Of a stretch of DNA of 64,000 nt, positions 1-8,914 are shown piece after piece. Below the pieces are notes generated by a model, which was not told where the DNA came from, did not search any database, and saw only the letters and a list, made by a program, of their open reading frames with translations. The translations under genes were made by a program, and so were the position numbers. The DNA is taken from assembly GCF_000420025.1 (NCBI RefSeq), contig NZ_ATUD01000007.1, forward strand, positions 203,931 to 267,930, given 5' to 3'. The DNA is from Patulibacter americanus DSM 16676 (GTDB lineage Bacteria > Actinomycetota > Thermoleophilia > Solirubrobacterales > Solirubrobacteraceae). The first letter of the stretch is position 1. Each line of letters begins with the position of its first letter.

Positions 1-2
1 GG

Positions 3-206
3 GTCCGCACCGTGGACCTGGCCAAGCGCCTGCTGGAGCGGCTGCGCCCCCACGCGCAGGAGCTCGGGTCGGAGAACGAGCTCGAGGGCATCGTCGACCT
101 GCTCGAGCGCGGCACGGGCGGCGACCGCCAGGTCCTCGTCTACGACGCGAACAAGGACCTCCGCGAGGTCATGGCCGAGATGGCCGACCACACCACCTGC
201 GGCTGA
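3..206 (+). CDS. Carboxylate-amine ligase (GCS2/YbdK type), 3' end only
   Basis: The frame is open from the window edge to a TGA at 204-206 and gives 67 residues, so this is the C-terminal end of a longer protein. The helical stretch with 'LVYDANKDLREVM' and the preceding 'ELEGIVDLLERG' resemble the tail of the glutamate-cysteine ligase type 2 family (carboxylate-amine ligases), where 'DRQ..VY...GDLREV' is conserved. These cytosolic ATP-grasp-like enzymes join an amino acid to a carboxylate, for example in gamma-glutamylcysteine formation. The active site lies outside the window, so the assignment rests on the tail alone. Confidence 0.6.
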   Translation, partial: VRTVDLAKRLLERLRPHAQELGSENELEGIVDLLERGTGGDRQVLVYDANKDLREVMAEMADHTTCG

Positions 207-398
207 GGCCGGCGCGCGCCGGTTCGGGGCGCCGGGTCGGCACCGGGTCACCGCCGTCGAGATGGCGGGCCGACTCCCTGCCGGAGAGCCCCCGGCGGGT
301 CCCCCGCCACCGCCTACCGATCCGGCGCGTGCGCCGTCCGGAGGGGCCTTGGGCCCCCAACCGTGGCGCCGCGCCGCTCGATGCGCCACCCTTGGTGC

Positions 399-1049
399 AT
401 GAGCACGAACCCCAGGACGGGACGCGGCAGGGCGCTGTTGGGCGGCGGGCAGCGCGAGAACGGCTTCCTGTTCGTCGGCGCGATGGTCGCGCTGATGTGG
501 ATCGTGGAGGTGATCGACTCCGTCGCGGACCACCGCCTGGACCAGTACGGGATCAAGCCGCGCGAGGTCGGCGGCCTCGACGGCGTGCTGTTCAGCCCGT
601 TCCTGCACGGCAGCTTCGGCCACCTGCTGTCGAACACCGTGCCCTTCGTGGTGCTCGGCCTGGTCATCGCCTTCAACGGCGCCGTCCGTGTGCTGCTCGT
701 GACCCTCATCGTCGGGCTCGTGGCCGGCCTGGGCACCTGGCTCATCGCGCCGGAGAACACGCTGACCGTCGGCGCCAGCGGGCTCGTCATGGGCTACGCG
801 ACCTACCTCATCGCGCGCGGCGTCTTCAGCCGCCGCATCGTCGAGCTCGTGCTCGGCGCGCTCGTCGCGGTCGTCTGGGGCGGCGCGCTGCTGTGGAGCC
901 TCGTCCCCCGCGAGGGTGTCTCCTGGCAGGCGCACCTCTGCGGCGGCATCGGCGGCGTGATCGCCGCGTGGCTGCTCACGAAGGACCGTCGCGAGGAGCG
1001 CGACGTGCGCGCCCCGGGGCGCAGCCACGGCCCGCTCGACCTCGTCTGA
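399..1049 (+). CDS. Rhomboid family intramembrane serine protease
   Basis: This is a 216-residue polytopic membrane protein. Visible rhomboid signatures are the H-x4-H-x3-N box 'HGSFGHLLSNT' (residues 70-80), the catalytic 'GASG' loop with Ser127, and His179 in 'AHLCGG' of the last core helix, which together form the Ser-His dyad. Rhomboids cleave single-pass membrane proteins within the bilayer; the substrate here is unknown. An in-frame ATG at 363 would add 12 residues of arginine-rich sequence, and I prefer ATG 399 because the family normally has a short N-terminus. A GC-rich hairpin follows the stop. There is no obvious operon partner. Confidence 0.85.
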   Translation: MSTNPRTGRGRALLGGGQRENGFLFVGAMVALMWIVEVIDSVADHRLDQYGIKPREVGGLDGVLFSPFLHGSFGHLLSNTVPFVVLGLVIAFNGAVRVLLVTLIVGLVAGLGTWLIAPENTLTVGASGLVMGYATYLIARGVFSRRIVELVLGALVAVVWGGALLWSLVPREGVSWQAHLCGGIGGVIAAWLLTKDRREERDVRAPGRSHGPLDLV

Positions 1050-1067
1050 CCGATCCGCCCGTCGCCG

Positions 1068-1090
1068 CGCCCCGCGGGTGGCGCGGGGCG
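1068..1090. terminator. Hairpin after the rhomboid gene
   Basis: Inverted repeat CGCCCCGCG / CGCGGGGCG (9 bp arms, 5-nt loop) 18 bp after the rhomboid stop. It lacks a T-tract, as is usual for GC-rich actinobacterial terminators. Confidence 0.5.
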
Positions 1091-1161
1091 GCGGACGCAC
1101 CGGATCGCCGCGGCTGCTGCGGTGCGACGACGGTACGCCGTCCTCGTCTAGCGTCCCCCTG

Positions 1162-1977
1162 GTGCACCCCGCGGCCGAACGCAGCGACCAGTGGTGGGCG
1201 GAGCTCACGATCGGTCACGCCGCCGGCGTGACCCGCGCCCGTGCGGCGAACGCCCGCCGCACGACCTTCGGCTGGATGCTGACGACGCCCGCCGCCCCGC
1301 GGGTGTGGGCGCTCAACCGCGCCCAGGTCGTCCCGGGCGCGGGCGGCCTCGACCCCGCCGACACGGTCACCGCCGTCGAGGCGGCCCACGACGCCGCCGG
1401 CCTGACGCACCGCGCCGTCGACGTGCGCTCGCGCGGCGACGCGCGGCGGCTCGGGGCGGTGCTGCGCGCCGCCGGGTTCACGGTCTTCGAGCTCGCCGTC
1501 CTGGCCGCCACGCCGGCCGAGGTCAAGGACCACACGGCCCCGCGCCCGGGGCGCACGTGGACCGTCGCCCCCTACGGCCCGCGGGCCGCGGAGCCGGTCC
1601 GCCGCGCGGCCGAGGAGCTCACTGACCGCGGCCCGGAGGAGCGCGAGCAGGTCGCCACGCAGTGGAGCCTGGCGCCGGCCGAGGCCGCCGCCCACCTCGT
1701 GGCCCGCAACGACGCCGGCGAGGCCGTCGGCTCCGCGGTCGTGCACCGCGCGAGCCTCCACGTCGAGCTCGACGACGTCCTCACGCACCCCGTGCACGAG
1801 CGCTCCGGCGTGGGCAGCGCCCTCCTCCGGACCACCGCCCGGATGGCCGACGACCTCGACGTCGCCCGGATCACGCTGCTCGCCGAGCCGAACTCGTACG
1901 CCGCGGGCTGGTACGGCCGGCTCGGCTTCCGCGAGATCGGCCGGACGACCCAGGCCCACCGCGACGCGGTGGTCTGA
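1162..1977 (+). CDS. GNAT family N-acetyltransferase
   Basis: A 271-residue protein whose C-terminal third carries the GNAT acetyl-CoA fold: 'GSAVVHRASLHVELDDVLTHP' strands, then the acetyl-CoA loop 'ERSGVGSALLR' (Q/RxxGxG/A), then 'GWYGRLGFREIGRT'. The N-terminal half may be a degenerate second GNAT domain, since it also has a strand-helix pattern ending in 'AAGFTVFELAV'. I chose the GTG at 1162 because TAGCGT lies 7 nt upstream with no Shine-Dalgarno, a leaderless arrangement; the upstream ATG-type frame from 1078 is poorly protein-like. The substrate is not predictable. Confidence 0.75.
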   Translation: MHPAAERSDQWWAELTIGHAAGVTRARAANARRTTFGWMLTTPAAPRVWALNRAQVVPGAGGLDPADTVTAVEAAHDAAGLTHRAVDVRSRGDARRLGAVLRAAGFTVFELAVLAATPAEVKDHTAPRPGRTWTVAPYGPRAAEPVRRAAEELTDRGPEEREQVATQWSLAPAEAAAHLVARNDAGEAVGSAVVHRASLHVELDDVLTHPVHERSGVGSALLRTTARMADDLDVARITLLAEPNSYAAGWYGRLGFREIGRTTQAHRDAVV

Positions 1978-1985
1978 GGCCGCCC

Positions 1986-2717
1986 TCAGCGCCCGCGCAT
2001 GCCCCCCTGCGGCAGCCCCTGCCCGTAGCGCTGCCAGTCGAGCAGGGTCACGTTCTCGCGCGCCGTGCGGCCGGCCAGGTCCTCGAGGTCCCGGAACATC
2101 GTCTTGAGCCGGCGCATCCCGTCCCCGGGGCGGGACGCGAGCTCCGTCGCCAACGCGATCGCGGCGGCCTCCGCCTCCTCCGTCGGCACGACGCGCTCGG
2201 CCAGGCCGATCCGCCCGGCCTCCTCCGCGCCCACCGGACGGCCGCTGTAGATGAGGTCCTTGGCGCGGGAGAGTCCGACGAGGGGGACGAGCCGGGCCGG
2301 GCCCACCGGCACGCCGAGCTTCGCCCCCGCCCACGCGAGCTTCACGTTCTCCCCCGCCACCCGCAGGTCGCAGGCGGCCGCGAGCTCGGCGCCGGCCCCC
2401 ACGACGTTGCCGACGCAGACCGCGACCGTCGGCACGGGCAGGTCGGTGACGGCCTGGTACATCCGGGCGAACCGCTCCATCCGCGCGATGCCGCCCTCGC
2501 GGTCGAGCTCCTCCGCCACGTCGGCACCGGCGCAGAGGGCGCGGGTCGAGGTCGTGGAGAACACCACCGTCCGCAGGTCGGCGTCGGCCGCAAGCTCCTC
2601 CAGCGCCGCCAGCAGCTCGTCGAGGGTCTGGGTGTCCATGGCGTTGCGTCGCTCGGGGCGGTCGAGGCGCACGACCTCGACCCCGTCGGCGACCCGCTCG
2701 CGCTGCAGTCCGGTCAT
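1986..2717 (-). CDS. Enoyl-CoA hydratase/isomerase family protein
   Basis: A 243-residue crotonase-fold protein. The oxyanion-hole segments are visible: 'CAGADVAE' after strand 2, and 'VGNVVGAGAELAAACDLRVAG' containing the family glycine-rich helix. 'RNAMDTQTLDEL' near the N-terminus is also typical. Crotonases hydrate or isomerise acyl-CoA double bonds in fatty acid oxidation. The usual first catalytic Glu position (in GAGxE) is present as 'GAGAE', while the second position reads 'PVGPARLVPL', so hydratase versus isomerase chemistry cannot be fixed. The gene converges on the GNAT gene, 8 bp apart, and diverges from the next gene with only 27 bp between starts. Confidence 0.85.
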   Translation of the reverse strand: MTGLQRERVADGVEVVRLDRPERRNAMDTQTLDELLAALEELAADADLRTVVFSTTSTRALCAGADVAEELDREGGIARMERFARMYQAVTDLPVPTVAVCVGNVVGAGAELAAACDLRVAGENVKLAWAGAKLGVPVGPARLVPLVGLSRAKDLIYSGRPVGAEEAGRIGLAERVVPTEEAEAAAIALATELASRPGDGMRRLKTMFRDLEDLAGRTARENVTLLDWQRYGQGLPQGGMRGR

Positions 2718-2744
2718 CGGCGGGGTTCTATACGATGGAGGCCC
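2718..2744. promoter_or_regulatory. 27-bp bidirectional promoter
   Basis: The whole spacer between two divergent starts is 27 bp. On the plus strand TACGAT (2731-2736) lies 8 nt before ATG 2745; on the minus strand the overlapping TATAGA box lies 9 nt before ATG 2717. The two -10 elements occupy the same DNA, so the promoters probably compete. Confidence 0.5.
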
Positions 2745-3017
2745 ATGCGCCGTCTTCTCGTCCTCGCCGCGACCACGATCGCGACGCTCTCGGCCACCGT
2801 CGCCACCGCCTCGGCGAAGATCGACTCCGGTCAGGGCACCGTGGGCGAGAACAACGACCTCATGGTCACGCTCTTCGGCTTCGCGGTCCTCGTCGGCATC
2901 CCGGCCTTCGCCGCGCTCGCCAGCCTGCTCCAGGCCCGCCTGGACAAGCGCAAGTACGCGCGCCTCGCCGCCGCCCGCGCCCGCAAGGCGTCGAGCGACC
3001 GTCGCCTCGGCTGGTAG
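2745..3017 (+). CDS. Small signal-peptide/membrane protein
   Basis: A 90-residue protein that I do not recognise. An N-terminal hydrophobic signal-like segment (residues 3-24, ending 'ATASA') is followed by a short polar stretch, one strong transmembrane segment (about residues 42-63, 'LFGFAVLVGIPAFAALASLL') and a basic C-terminal tail rich in Lys and Arg. The predicted topology is an exported N-terminal loop with a cytoplasmic positive tail. GGAGG lies 3 nt before the ATG and TACGAT 8 nt before it. A strong hairpin follows the stop, so it is probably monocistronic. Confidence 0.7.
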   Translation: MRRLLVLAATTIATLSATVATASAKIDSGQGTVGENNDLMVTLFGFAVLVGIPAFAALASLLQARLDKRKYARLAAARARKASSDRRLGW

Positions 3018-3033
3018 CGCCGCCTCCCCCTCC

Positions 3034-3058
3034 ACGGGGCCGTCGGTGACGGCCCCGT
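3034..3058. terminator. Strong intrinsic hairpin
   Basis: Perfect 11-bp inverted repeat ACGGGGCCGTC / GACGGCCCCGT with a 3-nt loop, 17 bp after the small membrane protein gene and before the promoter of the SDR fusion gene (TACGCT at 3089-3094). Confidence 0.65.
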
Positions 3059-3142
3059 CAACGTCTCCCGAGGCACCCGTCCGTCGGGTACGCTCGCGCC
3101 CATCGGGCGTGCGTCGCACGCCGCACGCCGAAGGGACGACGC

Positions 3143-5125
3143 ATGGCCTACCTGGTCACGGGAGCAACGGGGTTCATCGGTCGCCATTTGGTGGCGACCC
3201 TGCTGGAGAAGCGCGAGGGAGAGATCTTCCTCGTCGTCCGCGACGCCTCCCAGCCGAAGGTCGACCGGCTGATCGAGGGCTGGCCCGAGGGCGCCGAGGA
3301 GCGCATTCGCGTGATCGTGGGCGACCTCGAGAGCCCCGCCATGGGCGTCGAGCCGGGCTGGATCGACGAGCACCGCGGCCAGATCGACCACGTCTTCCAC
3401 CTCGCGGCGATCTACGACATGACCGCCGACGAGGCGCGCAACGAAGCGCTGAACGTCGAGGGCACCCGCCACGCCGTCGAGCTGGCCAACGTGCTCGAGG
3501 CCGGCCGCTTCCACCACGTCTCCTCCGTCGCGGTCGCCGGCGACTACGACGGCGTCTTCCGCGAGGACATGTTCGACGAGGGCCAGCCGCTGCCCTCGCC
3601 CTACCACCGCACGAAGTTCGCCTCGGAGCGGATCGCGCGCGGCGAGACCCTCATCCCGTGGCGGATCTACCGCCCGTCCATCGTCGTCGGGCACTCCGAG
3701 ACGGGCGAGATGGACAAGGTCGACGGCCCGTACTACACGTTCGGCCTGATCAAGGCCATGCGCAAGCTCCCGGGCTTCATCCCGCTCATGGCCCCGGACA
3801 TGGGCGCCACGAACATCGTCCCGGTCGACTACGTCGCGAACGCGCTGGACCACATCGGCCACGCCGAGGGGCTCGACCAGCAGGCGTTCCACCTGACGGC
3901 CCCGCGCCCGCAGCCGCTCGTCGAGGTCATCAACCTCGTCGCCCGCGCCGCCCGCGCCCCGCGCCTCTCGCTGCGCCCGCCGGGCATGCCGCCCGTCGAC
4001 GTCCACAAGGGCGTCCTCGGCGCCGCCCTGCGGGCCCCGGCTCTCGCACCGCTGCGCCGGATCCTCCTCTCCCCCACCGGGATCCCGGACGAGGTCCTGC
4101 CGCACATGAGCTTCGTGCCGGTGTTCGACGCCCGCCGGGCCGAGCAGGCGCTGAACGGCTCCGGCGTGACCCTCCCCCGTCTGCGCGAGTACGCGGCCAA
4201 CCTCTGGGACTTCTGGGAGCGCAACCTCGACCCGGCGCTGCACAACGACACGCGCCTGCGCGAGGCCGTCGTCGGCCGCACGGTGCTCATCACGGGCGCC
4301 TCCTCCGGCATCGGCGAGGCCACGGCGCTGAAGGTCGCCCTCGCCGGCGGCACGCCCCTGCTCGTGGCCCGCACGCGGTCCAAGCTCGAGGCGCTGAAGC
4401 GGCTGATCGAGGCGCACGGCGGGACGGCATACGTCTACCCCTGCGACCTCAACGACATGGAGGCGATCGACGAGCTGGCGAAGACCGTCACCCGCGAGCA
4501 CCGCGTCGACGTCGTCATCAACAACGCCGGCCGGTCCATCCGCCGCTCGCTCAAGCTCAGCCTGAACCGCTTCCACGACTTCGAGCGGACGATGCAGCTG
4601 AACTACTTCGGCGCGATCCGGCTCGTGATGGGCGTCGTCCCGCACATGGTCGAGCACGGCGGCGGCCACATCGTGAACATCTCCTCCATCGGCGCGCAGA
4701 CGTGGCCGCCGCGGTTCTCGGCCTACGTGGCGAGCAAGACCGCACTGGACGCGTGGACGCGCATCGTGGCGGCCGAGCTCCTGGGCGCGAACGTCACGTT
4801 CACGACGATCCACATGCCGCTCGTGCGGACGCCCATGATCGCACCGACGAAGCTCTACGACCGGATGCCGACGATCACCCCGGTCGAGGCGGCGGACATG
4901 GTCGCCGAGGCGATGATCAGCCACCCCAAGCAGATCAACACGCTGCTGGGCACCGCCGGCGAGGTCCTCTACGCCGTGGCGCCGCAGGTCAGCGACTTCA
5001 TCCTGAACATGGGCTTCCGAGTCTTCCCGGACTCCGCGGCGGCCCGTGGCACGGAGAACCCCGACGAGCGCGCCGGGGTCGAGATGCGCGTGCTCGCCGC
5101 GCTGACGCGCGGCATGCACTGGTAG
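3143..5125 (+). CDS. Two-domain SDR fusion, acyl-CoA reductase-like
   Basis: A 660-residue fusion of two Rossmann reductases. Residues 1-360 form an extended SDR with 'TGATGFIGRHL' near the N-terminus and the catalytic 'YHRTK'. Residues 375-640 form a classical SDR with 'LITGASSGIGEATA', 'NNAG' and the catalytic 'YVASK'. This architecture matches mycobacterial AcrA1-type multifunctional enzymes linked to fatty acyl-CoA reduction; that role is inferred from architecture only. The GAAGGG before ATG 3143 is one of the few clear Shine-Dalgarno sequences in the window, and TACGCT at 3089-3094 is a plausible -10. A TetR gene converges from downstream. Confidence 0.8.
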   Translation: MAYLVTGATGFIGRHLVATLLEKREGEIFLVVRDASQPKVDRLIEGWPEGAEERIRVIVGDLESPAMGVEPGWIDEHRGQIDHVFHLAAIYDMTADEARNEALNVEGTRHAVELANVLEAGRFHHVSSVAVAGDYDGVFREDMFDEGQPLPSPYHRTKFASERIARGETLIPWRIYRPSIVVGHSETGEMDKVDGPYYTFGLIKAMRKLPGFIPLMAPDMGATNIVPVDYVANALDHIGHAEGLDQQAFHLTAPRPQPLVEVINLVARAARAPRLSLRPPGMPPVDVHKGVLGAALRAPALAPLRRILLSPTGIPDEVLPHMSFVPVFDARRAEQALNGSGVTLPRLREYAANLWDFWERNLDPALHNDTRLREAVVGRTVLITGASSGIGEATALKVALAGGTPLLVARTRSKLEALKRLIEAHGGTAYVYPCDLNDMEAIDELAKTVTREHRVDVVINNAGRSIRRSLKLSLNRFHDFERTMQLNYFGAIRLVMGVVPHMVEHGGGHIVNISSIGAQTWPPRFSAYVASKTALDAWTRIVAAELLGANVTFTTIHMPLVRTPMIAPTKLYDRMPTITPVEAADMVAEAMISHPKQINTLLGTAGEVLYAVAPQVSDFILNMGFRVFPDSAAARGTENPDERAGVEMRVLAALTRGMHW

Positions 5126-5187
5126 CCGGCGGCGCGGGAGGCCCGGCGTCCGGCCGGGCGTCCGCGCCGCTCAGGCGGCGCCGGGAC

Positions 5188-5856
5188 TCAGGCGGTGACG
5201 CGGGCGCTCAGGCCCGCGGTGAGCATGCCGACGGCGTGCTTGAGGAAGTCCTCGGCCTGGTGGTCGCCGATCTCCTCCCGGGTGTTGCGCATGATCGGCG
5301 CGTCCTCGGGACCGCCGGCGGAGATCTGCTCGAGCGACTGCATGACCTCGGACCACTCGCCGTCGAGGCGGGCGGCGCCGCGGAGCATCCACACGAGGGC
5401 GGGCGTGAAGCCGACGCGCTGCTCGTACGGGATCCCCGCGTTGGTCAGCGGCGAGTTGATCGCCTCGAGCCAGCGGACGAGGCCCGGGCGGCTCAGCGCC
5501 CGGCCGTGGAGGTGCTCCGCCAGGCCGGGAACGCTGAGGAAGACGGCGTAGGACCGCTCGACGAGGAGCATGATCTGCTCCTCCCACGAGGCGTCCTCAG
5601 GCACGTCGAGGTCGATGGAGGCCACTGCGGCCTCCAGGACGTCGTCGACCAGCGTGTCCTTGCCGGCGACGTGGCGGTAGGCCGCCATCGTGGACACGCC
5701 GAGCTCCTCGGCGAGCCGTCGCATGGAGAGCGTATCCAGCCCGTCACGACGGGCGATGGTCATCGCCGCATCGATCACCAGCGCGCGGCTCAGGCGCTCG
5801 GCCTGAGGCGCACGCGGCGCAGAGGTGGTTGCCTGAGAAACCGGAACGTCGGGCAC
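5188..5856 (-). CDS. TetR family transcriptional regulator
   Basis: A 222-residue protein. The N-terminal helix-turn-helix is clear ('LSMRRLAEELGVSTMAAYRHVAGKD', read in two parts), and the remainder is an all-helical ligand-binding domain with the pattern of TetR_C family members. The GTG at 5856 is chosen because TACCAT lies exactly 7 nt upstream on the minus strand, giving a leaderless start; the longer frame upstream is low-complexity Arg-rich sequence. It converges on the SDR fusion gene (62 bp between stops), so it may control that gene or itself, but no clear operator was found. Confidence 0.85.
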   Translation of the reverse strand: MPDVPVSQATTSAPRAPQAERLSRALVIDAAMTIARRDGLDTLSMRRLAEELGVSTMAAYRHVAGKDTLVDDVLEAAVASIDLDVPEDASWEEQIMLLVERSYAVFLSVPGLAEHLHGRALSRPGLVRWLEAINSPLTNAGIPYEQRVGFTPALVWMLRGAARLDGEWSEVMQSLEQISAGGPEDAPIMRNTREEIGDHQAEDFLKHAVGMLTAGLSARVTA

Positions 5857-6118
5857 CGCAGGGATGGTACCGATGGTCAGCGTGAGCGCCGCCACTCGGT
5901 GTGACCAAAAAGGACGTTCGTTGTACGCCAGAAACACCGTGCCGGTCCGATGTCCGTCGCGTGTGTGCGAGGCGGCACGGACACCACCCAGGCTAGGAGC
6001 GCCCAACCGCCAGATAGCGATATCAGCGCCACGTCCCCGGACGGGTGACCGGGAGCGGGGAGCACATGTCTCGCCCGCGACGGACGAGTATGCGGCCCCG
6101 GACCCGGTCCGACGGCCC
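5857..6118. other. Intergenic region, no gene seen
   Basis: 262 bp between the tetR start and the ppk1 stop, both on the minus strand. It holds the leaderless tetR promoter at its left end and locally lower-GC DNA around 5905-5935. No protein-like frame or clear hairpin was found. Confidence 0.6.
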
Positions 6119-8290
6119 CTATTCCGTGTCCGCCTCGCGGGCGCGGCGCGCGTGCAGCTCCATCAGCTGGCGCTGCAGGCCCTTGGGGTTCTCGGGGTCG
6201 GCCGGCTGCACCCGCTCCCACGTGTCGTCCGGGCGGAGGACCCAGGAGCCCTCCTCGTCCTCGAACGCCCGGTCCAGCGCGTCGAGCAGCTCGTCGCGCG
6301 CGGCCTCGTCGTCGACGGGGACGACGAGCTCGACGCGGTTGTCGAGGTTGCGCTCCATGATGTCGGCCGAGCCCATGTAGACCGTGCGCTGGTCGCCGCG
6401 GTCGAAGGCGTAGATCCGCGAGTGCTCGAGGAACCGGCCGAGCACGGAGCGGACCTGGATGGTCTCGGAGAGGCCCGGGACGCCGACGCGCAGGCAGCAG
6501 ATCCCGCGCACGTTGATCTCGATCGGCACCCCGGCCTGCGAGGCCCGGTAGAGCGCGTGGATCGACGCGCGGTCGACGATGGAGTTCATCTTGAGCCGGA
6601 TTCGCGTGGGCAGCCCCTGGCGGTGGGCCTCGACGGTCCGCTCGATCTCCTCGATCAGCCCGTCGCGCAGGCCGTTCGGGGCCACGAGCGCCTTGCGGAA
6701 GCGCCCCGGCTTCGCGAAGCCGGTCAGCTGGTTGAAGAGGTCGGCGACGTCCTGGCCGAGCCGCTGGTCGCGCGTGAAGAGCCCGAAGTCCGTGTAGAGG
6801 TTCGCCGTCTTCGCGTGGTAGTTGCCCGTGCCGATGTGCAGGTAGTGGCGGACCTTCTCGCCCTCGCGGCGGACGACGAGGATGCACTTGGCGTGGGTCT
6901 TCAGCGCCGGATGGCCGTAGACGACGTGGACGCCGGTGTCCTCGAGGACCTGGGCCCACCGGATGTTGGCCTGCTCGTCGAAGCGGGCCTTCAGCTCCAC
7001 GAGCGCCACGGTCTGCTTGCCCCGCTCCGATGCGCGCACCAGCGCCGGCAGCAGGGTGCTGTCGGCGTTCGTGCGGTACACGGTCATCTTGATCGCGAGG
7101 ACGTCGCGGTCGACGGCGGCCTGCTCGAGGAACCGCTCCACCGAGGTGTGGAAGCTGTCGTAGGGGTGGTGGACGAGCACGTCGCCGCGGCGCATCGCGG
7201 CGAAGACGTCGGACTTCTCGTCGTCGCCCTCGCGCAGGCGCGGGTGCGTGACGGCGCGCCACGGGTCGTCGAGCAGCTCGTTGTGGCCCGGCGCCTTGAC
7301 GAGCTGCCACAGGGCGGTGAGGTCGAGCAGGCCGTCGAGGTCGTAGACCTGGCGCTCCTCCACCCCCAACTGCTCGACGATCTCGGTGCGCAGGGCCTCG
7401 GAGACCTTGCCGTCGATCTCGACGCGCACGATCTCGCCGAACCGCCGGTTGCGCAGCTCGGCCTCGAGGGCCCGCTTGACGTCGTCGGCGTCGTCCGAGA
7501 TCTCGAAGTCGGCGTCGCGGGTCACGCGGAACATGCCGCGGTCGAGGACCTCCATGCCCGGGAAGAGCGCGTCGAGGTGGGCCTCGACGATCTCCTCGAG
7601 CGGCACGAAGACCTGCTCCTTGGACTCCGCGTTCGGGTTCGCCGTGTTGTCGACGAGCTCGAGGCGGTCGACGACCTCCGTCGGCAGCTTGACGCGGGCG
7701 AACACCGTCTGACGGGTGTCGGGGTCGCGGACGAGCACGCCGAGGTTCAGCGAGAGGTTCGAGATGTACGGGAACGGGCGCCCGAGGCCGACGGCCAGCG
7801 GGGTGAGGACGGGGTAGATCCGGTTCTGGAACCGCGTCTTGATGAGCGCCTTCTGCTCGTCGTCGAGCTCCTCGTGGCGCGCGATGCGGATGCCGTGCTC
7901 GCGCAGCAGCGGCCGCAGGTCCTGCTCCACGACCCGCGCGTGCTCGTGCACGAGCGGCTCGAGCTTCGCGCGCAGCGCGTCGAGCGTCTGGTCCGCGGTG
8001 CGGCCGTCGGGGCCGCGGCGGCGGTTCTCCGCCCACACCTTCGCGTGCTGCCCGGCGACGCGGATCATGAAGAACTCGTCGAGGTTCGACGCGAAGATCG
8101 CGGCGAACTTCACGCGCTCGAGCAGCCGCGTGCGCTCGTCCTGGGCGAGCTCGAGGACCCGCTGGTCGAAGTCGACCCAGGAGAGCTCGCGGTTGACGAA
8201 GAACTCGGGCGCCGTCGGGTCGACCGCGGGGCCTTCGGCGTTCGTCGCGCCGGGCGTGGTGTGGTCGGAGGCGAGGGTCTCGTCGAGCAT
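6119..8290 (-). CDS. ppk1: Polyphosphate kinase 1
   Basis: A 723-residue PPK1, the normal length for the family. It reversibly polymerises the gamma phosphate of ATP into polyphosphate. In order: an N-terminal helical domain ('FFVNRELSWVDFDQRVLE'), a middle domain ('HPYDSF'), the catalytic phospholipase-D-like domain with 'YGHPALKTHAKC' (the autophosphorylated His is in this region), 'HIGTGNYHAKTA', and the second conserved block 'YMGSADIMERNLDNRVE'. The start ATG 8290 lies 15 bp after the upstream CHAD gene, and both CHAD genes read in the same direction, so a three-gene polyphosphate operon is likely. Confidence 0.95.
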   Translation of the reverse strand: MLDETLASDHTTPGATNAEGPAVDPTAPEFFVNRELSWVDFDQRVLELAQDERTRLLERVKFAAIFASNLDEFFMIRVAGQHAKVWAENRRRGPDGRTADQTLDALRAKLEPLVHEHARVVEQDLRPLLREHGIRIARHEELDDEQKALIKTRFQNRIYPVLTPLAVGLGRPFPYISNLSLNLGVLVRDPDTRQTVFARVKLPTEVVDRLELVDNTANPNAESKEQVFVPLEEIVEAHLDALFPGMEVLDRGMFRVTRDADFEISDDADDVKRALEAELRNRRFGEIVRVEIDGKVSEALRTEIVEQLGVEERQVYDLDGLLDLTALWQLVKAPGHNELLDDPWRAVTHPRLREGDDEKSDVFAAMRRGDVLVHHPYDSFHTSVERFLEQAAVDRDVLAIKMTVYRTNADSTLLPALVRASERGKQTVALVELKARFDEQANIRWAQVLEDTGVHVVYGHPALKTHAKCILVVRREGEKVRHYLHIGTGNYHAKTANLYTDFGLFTRDQRLGQDVADLFNQLTGFAKPGRFRKALVAPNGLRDGLIEEIERTVEAHRQGLPTRIRLKMNSIVDRASIHALYRASQAGVPIEINVRGICCLRVGVPGLSETIQVRSVLGRFLEHSRIYAFDRGDQRTVYMGSADIMERNLDNRVELVVPVDDEAARDELLDALDRAFEDEEGSWVLRPDDTWERVQPADPENPKGLQRQLMELHARRAREADTE

Positions 8291-8305
8291 GAGGGACCCC
8301 GCAGC

Positions 8306-8914
8306 CTACGGCGCGTGCGGGACGCCGACGTTGCTGTCCGGTGAATCCGGCGTGAACGCCTGGGGGCGCTCCGCGAGGGCGAACTCCAGGCGGGCCCGGA
8401 AGCCCTCCCGGCCCAGCTGCTCCCAGAGCGCGAGGAATCGGCCGTAGAGCAGTCCGCGGCGGGCGACGAGGTACGCCTCGAGCGTCGCGAGGCCCCGGTG
8501 CTCCTCCGCGTGCGGCAGTCCGGCGGCGAGCCCCGGGTCGAGGTCGCGGGCGTCGGCGTCAGCGCGGTCCAGCAGCGCCTCGGCGTCGGCGGCGCGCCGG
8601 GCCTCGGCCGCCGCACGGACCCGCGGCAGCGCGACATCGCAGTCGTGGATGTCGCCGATGAGGTCCTGCAGGTCCCGCGTGCGCTTGGCGGCGGTGCGGG
8701 CGTAGGGACCGAAGCAGGGCTCCGCCGTCACCTCGAGCACATAGCGCAGCCGCTTGGCGGCGATCCGCATGTCGTGCAGCGCCTCGACCTCGGCCACGTC
8801 GAGGACCGCGGGGTGAAACGCGTAGAGCTCCTCGATCCGCAGCCGGACGATCCGCTCGGCGTTGTCGGCCAGCGGCGCCGTGACGTCGAGGCCGGGAACC
8901 CTCCCGGCCTTCAT
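8306..8914 (-). CDS. CHAD domain protein (second of pair)
   Basis: A 202-residue protein consisting essentially of one CHAD domain. The conserved histidine and basic helix are visible ('VEALHDMRIAAKRLRYVLE'), followed by 'DLQDLIGDIHDCDVAL'. CHAD domains are alpha-helical bundles whose basic face binds polyphosphate. The start ATG overlaps the stop of the upstream CHAD gene by 4 bp (ATGA, 8911-8914), indicating translational coupling, and ppk1 follows after 15 bp. The protein has no CYTH triphosphatase domain, so it is more likely a binding or organising factor than an enzyme. Confidence 0.85.
   Translation of the reverse strand: MKAGRVPGLDVTAPLADNAERIVRLRIEELYAFHPAVLDVAEVEALHDMRIAAKRLRYVLEVTAEPCFGPYARTAAKRTRDLQDLIGDIHDCDVALPRVRAAAEARRAADAEALLDRADADARDLDPGLAAGLPHAEEHRGLATLEAYLVARRGLLYGRFLALWEQLGREGFRARLEFALAERPQAFTPDSPDSNVGVPHAP

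Noticed and set aside
2251..5904. A 1217-codon open frame on the plus strand
   Set aside because: It overlaps the SDR fusion and TetR genes in another frame and has the Arg/Ala/Gly/Pro-rich composition of a GC-driven shadow.
5900..5940. TetR operator around GGACGTTCGTTGTACG
   Set aside because: Symmetry is poor (about 6 of 8 in the core) and the site lies upstream of the tetR promoter, so it was not strong enough to list.
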